NCBI GenBank assembly: GCA_002973575.1 | Contig: PVEQ01000005.1 | Span: 1 to 64,000 of the forward strand | Source: Sediminibacterium magnilacihabitans | GTDB lineage: Bacteria; Bacteroidota; Bacteroidia; Chitinophagales; Chitinophagaceae | Length of the DNA: 64,000 bases | Direction: 5' to 3' | In this document: one piece after another, positions 63,419 to 64,000 of the stretch | Layout: every line of letters starts with the position of its first letter | Position numbering within the stretch: position 1 is the stretch's first letter | The notes under the pieces: model-generated | What the model saw: only the letters and a program-made list of their open reading frames with translations | Database searches by the model: none | Told to the model about the DNA's origin: nothing | Made by a program: the position numbers and the translations under genes

Positions 63419-64000
63419 ATGAAACAGTTTATCTCCGTTCATGATGTTCCCAATATCAATGCGCTCGTTGAAAAAGCGTTGGCATATAAGGAAAACCCTT
63501 TTGCCGACAGACAGCTCGGAGCGGATAAACGAATTGGTTTATTGTTTCTGAATCCCAGTCTGCGTACGCGTTTGAGTACACAGGTGGCTGCGCGCAACCT
63601 GGGCATGGAAGCCATTGTGTTCAACGTAGATAAAGAAGGATGGGCACTGGAGTTTGAAGAAGGCGCTATCATGAGTGGTAACACGGTAGAACACATCAAG
63701 GATGCGGCTCCGATACTGGGGCAGTATTTTGATATCCTGTGCATCCGCACTTTTCCTTCCCTTAAAAACCGGGAAGAGGATTACAGCGAAATGTTCATCC
63801 ACCAGTTCATCAAATATGCTGGCGTACCTGTTGTAAGTTTGGAAAGCGCTACACTGCATCCTTTGCAATCGTTGACAGACATCATTACCATACAGGAACA
63901 TTACCGGGCACAAAATGCGAAACGCAAACCCAGGATCGTACTCACCTGGGCGCCACATGTAAAACCACTGCCACAATGTGTAGCAAATAGTTTTTCCCAA
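63419..64000 (+). CDS. argF': N-acylornithine (probably N-succinylornithine) carbamoyltransferase, partial
   Basis: The first 194 residues of a transcarbamylase, cut by the right edge. Carbamoyl-phosphate loop FLNPSLRTRLSTQ (43-55), specificity loop MSGNTVEH (85-92), SLESATLHPLQSL and TWAPHVKPLPQ. It aligns well with the Bacteroides fragilis succinylornithine enzyme. The residue that decides acetyl versus succinyl specificity (Glu92 in Xanthomonas, Pro90 in B. fragilis) is Val90 here, which favours succinylornithine. The start ATG at 63419 lies 25 bases after argD. Confidence 0.93.
   Translation, partial: MKQFISVHDVPNINALVEKALAYKENPFADRQLGADKRIGLLFLNPSLRTRLSTQVAARNLGMEAIVFNVDKEGWALEFEEGAIMSGNTVEHIKDAAPILGQYFDILCIRTFPSLKNREEDYSEMFIHQFIKYAGVPVVSLESATLHPLQSLTDIITIQEHYRAQNAKRKPRIVLTWAPHVKPLPQCVANSFSQ

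Noticed and set aside
1-64000. CRISPR arrays, tRNA or rRNA genes, transposases
   Set aside because: Reading all gaps on both strands showed no regular spaced repeats, no tRNA T-loop signature in a cloverleaf context and no transposase motifs.

Overview
The window reads as chromosomal DNA of a Bacteroidota bacterium, most likely family Chitinophagaceae. Evidence: several genes are preceded by the Bacteroidota sigma-factor signature (TTG/TTTG about 19-23 bases before TANNTTTG) and by no obvious Shine-Dalgarno; there are many signal-peptide beta-barrel proteins of Bacteroidota type, a 37-residue bTHX ribosomal protein, a DUF4286 protein, a split cobalamin methionine synthase, the futalosine menaquinone enzyme MqnC, and an arginine operon with the acylornithine (not ornithine) transcarbamylase. 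No phage, transposase, CRISPR array, tRNA or rRNA was found.

Layout. 1-5 kb: Tat-exported class V aminotransferase, a nested palindromic repeat, bTHX, HU, DUF4286/exonuclease III, a LOG-family protein and a small barrel protein. 5-9 kb: methionine synthase split into two adjacent genes behind a long, hairpin-rich leader. 9-16.3 kb: OB-fold/YceI/DUF5777 operon, recR, an Ig-like lipoprotein and a large RecB-like helicase-nuclease. 16.5-30 kb is a potassium block: kup, then on the opposite strand a kdp operon (an undescribed 27-residue membrane peptide, kdpF, kdpA, kdpB, kdpC, a beta-barrel porin, the KdpD sensor half and a separate HAMP-PAS histidine kinase), an unrelated AT-rich hydrolase, and an NtrC-type sigma-54 response regulator. 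A convincing -24/-12 promoter and tandem upstream repeats sit before kdp. 30-37 kb: GH10-like hydrolase, MarR, radical SAM/SPASM protein, GH25 lysozyme, a possible small RNA with a strong terminator, vanZ/gcvH/hypothetical, and serS. 37-45 kb: ECF sigma/anti-sigma/barrel operon, mqnC, aspartyl protease-PDZ, two M16 peptidases, a small membrane protein and arsC. 45.5-55.4 kb: PadR-controlled PspC operon with a perfect 10-bp operator palindrome over its promoter, a lipoprotein, gcvT, ssb, comB and a SNF2 helicase with two SWIM fingers. 55.4-64 kb: YHS lipoprotein, a large TonB-receptor-like barrel protein, and the arginine operon (GNAT acyltransferase, argG, argC, argD, argF') running off the right edge.

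How it fits together. The strongest system-level signal is potassium uptake: a constitutive Kup transporter next to an inducible Kdp ATPase whose usual KdpD/KdpE pair is rebuilt as a detached sensor domain, a membrane kinase and, probably, a sigma-54 activator, with an outer-membrane pore in the same operon. The arginine operon appears to use N-succinylated intermediates: the specificity residue of the transcarbamylase is Val, and the leading GNAT protein is a candidate for the poorly defined first step. Other points (leaderless-looking promoters, structured leaders, an opposite-strand terminator inside a coding end) are listed as findings.
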